Made by a program: the position numbers and the translations under genes
Assembly (NCBI RefSeq): GCF_000764535.1
Contig: NZ_CP009571.1
Span: 310,001 to 374,000, forward strand
Reading direction: 5' to 3'
DNA length: 64,000 bases
Origin: Sphingomonas taxi
GTDB lineage: Bacteria; Pseudomonadota; Alphaproteobacteria; Sphingomonadales; Sphingomonadaceae
In this document: positions 63,570-64,000 of the stretch, piece after piece
Position numbering within the stretch: the first letter of the stretch is position 1
How the letters are laid out: every line of letters begins with the position of its first letter
The notes under the pieces: model-generated
Seen by the model: only the letters and a program-made list of their open reading frames with translations
What the model was told of the DNA's origin: nothing
Database searches by the model: none

Positions 63570-64000
63570 CTAGTCCAGAGGGGTTTGCCGCTTGCGGCGC
63601 AGCGCGTCCCAATGCGCCAGCCGTTCCTGCAGCCGCGCCTCGAAGCCGCGGCCGCTCGGTTCGTAATAGGTCTGCGGCGGCAGCTCGTCGGGCCAATAAT
63701 TGGCGCCCGAAAAGGCGTCGTCGGTGTCGTGGTCATAGGCGTAATCGGCGCCATAGCCGATCTGCTTCATCAACTTGGTCGGCGCGTTGAGGATGTTGGC
63801 GGGCGGCATCAGCGAGCCCGTCTCCTTGGCGCTGCGCCACGCCTTCTTCTGCGCCATATAGGCGGCGTTCGATTTGGGCGCGCTGGCGAGATAGAGGCAG
63901 GCCTGCGCGATCGCCAATTCGCCCTCGGGCGAGCCGAGGAAGTCGTAGGTGTCCTTGGCGGCGATACACTGAACCAAAGCCTGCGGATCGGCGAGGCCGA
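63570..64000 (-). CDS. rarA: Replication-associated recombination protein RarA (MgsA), C-terminal part
   Basis: The frame enters from the window edge and ends at 63570. The visible 143 residues are QALVQCIAAKDTYDFLGSPE, GELAIAQACLYLASAPKSNA, AYMAQKKAWRSAKETGSLMP, and the C-terminal YAYDHDTDDAFSGANYWPDE. These are typical of the RarA tetramerisation domain. RarA is a AAA+ ATPase that acts at stalled replication forks. The ATPase domain lies outside the window. Confidence 0.92.
   Translation of the reverse strand, partial: GLADPQALVQCIAAKDTYDFLGSPEGELAIAQACLYLASAPKSNAAYMAQKKAWRSAKETGSLMPPANILNAPTKLMKQIGYGADYAYDHDTDDAFSGANYWPDELPPQTYYEPSGRGFEARLQERLAHWDALRRKRQTPLD

Overview
The window looks like chromosome of a sphingomonad (Sphingomonadales, Alphaproteobacteria), probably Sphingomonas or a close relative. 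This rests on high GC, two TonB-dependent receptors, a GTTC-N7-GTTC (alphaproteobacterial LexA) box in front of an imuA-imuB-dnaE2 mutasome operon, a MucR-type regulator, and gene types common in that group. The taxonomic call is inference; there is no rRNA here.

Layout. 0-12.5 kb is mostly ordinary: envelope membrane proteins (AI-2E-type, YihY/BrkB, DUF2254), an OmpR-type two-component pair next to an exported intradiol-dioxygenase-like protein, then redox enzyme/regulator pairs (AraC-SDR, NmrA-LysR, thioredoxin-reductase-like protein-Rrf2). 12.5-20 kb is a decaying accessory zone: DnaJ-like protein, broken HNH gene, nonsense-truncated MucR that lacks expected zinc ligands, integrase fragment, intact-looking MazEF pair, SDR pseudogene, a short tyrosine recombinase, then a VOC protein and an MsrB-MsrA fusion. 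20-25.5 kb has an SDR-GMC-hydrolase operon, in which an alpha/beta hydrolase is fused to a gluconate-dehydrogenase-subunit-3-like domain, and a Dps protein. 25.7-33.8 kb has an epoxide hydrolase, a second broken HNH copy, a GH47 fragment and an FAD-monooxygenase fragment that meet at one breakpoint, a membrane acyltransferase coupled to an esterase, and poorly coding DNA.

33.8-42.7 kb reads as one uptake-and-degradation locus for an ester or acid: TonB receptor, acyl-CoA ligase, TetR regulator, periplasmic carboxylesterase, MFS transporter and SDR. 42.8-45.4 kb pairs a TonB receptor with a divergent MntR around a perfect TTAGCC-AA-GGCTAA palindrome, suggesting outer-membrane manganese uptake. 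46-47 kb holds a frameshifted RelE-type toxin with an intact HTH antitoxin. 47-51.8 kb has an S9 peptidase and a LysR-aldo/keto reductase pair. 51.8-59.9 kb is the SOS block: imuA-imuB-dnaE2 plus an 87-aa gene on one side of the LexA box, and a Cys-rich 125-aa protein, an SRAP/HMCES protein and an MBL-fold hydrolase on the other. 60-64 kb has an orphan VapB, a LuxR-type HTH protein facing a three-gene operon of unknown function, tRNA-Pro, tRNA-Thr and the end of rarA.

A family of about 17 short imperfect intergenic repeats (about 60 bp, two related halves) runs through the window, and several copies border broken genes. Repeat annotation, operator calls and pseudogene breakpoints come from reading the sequence by eye.
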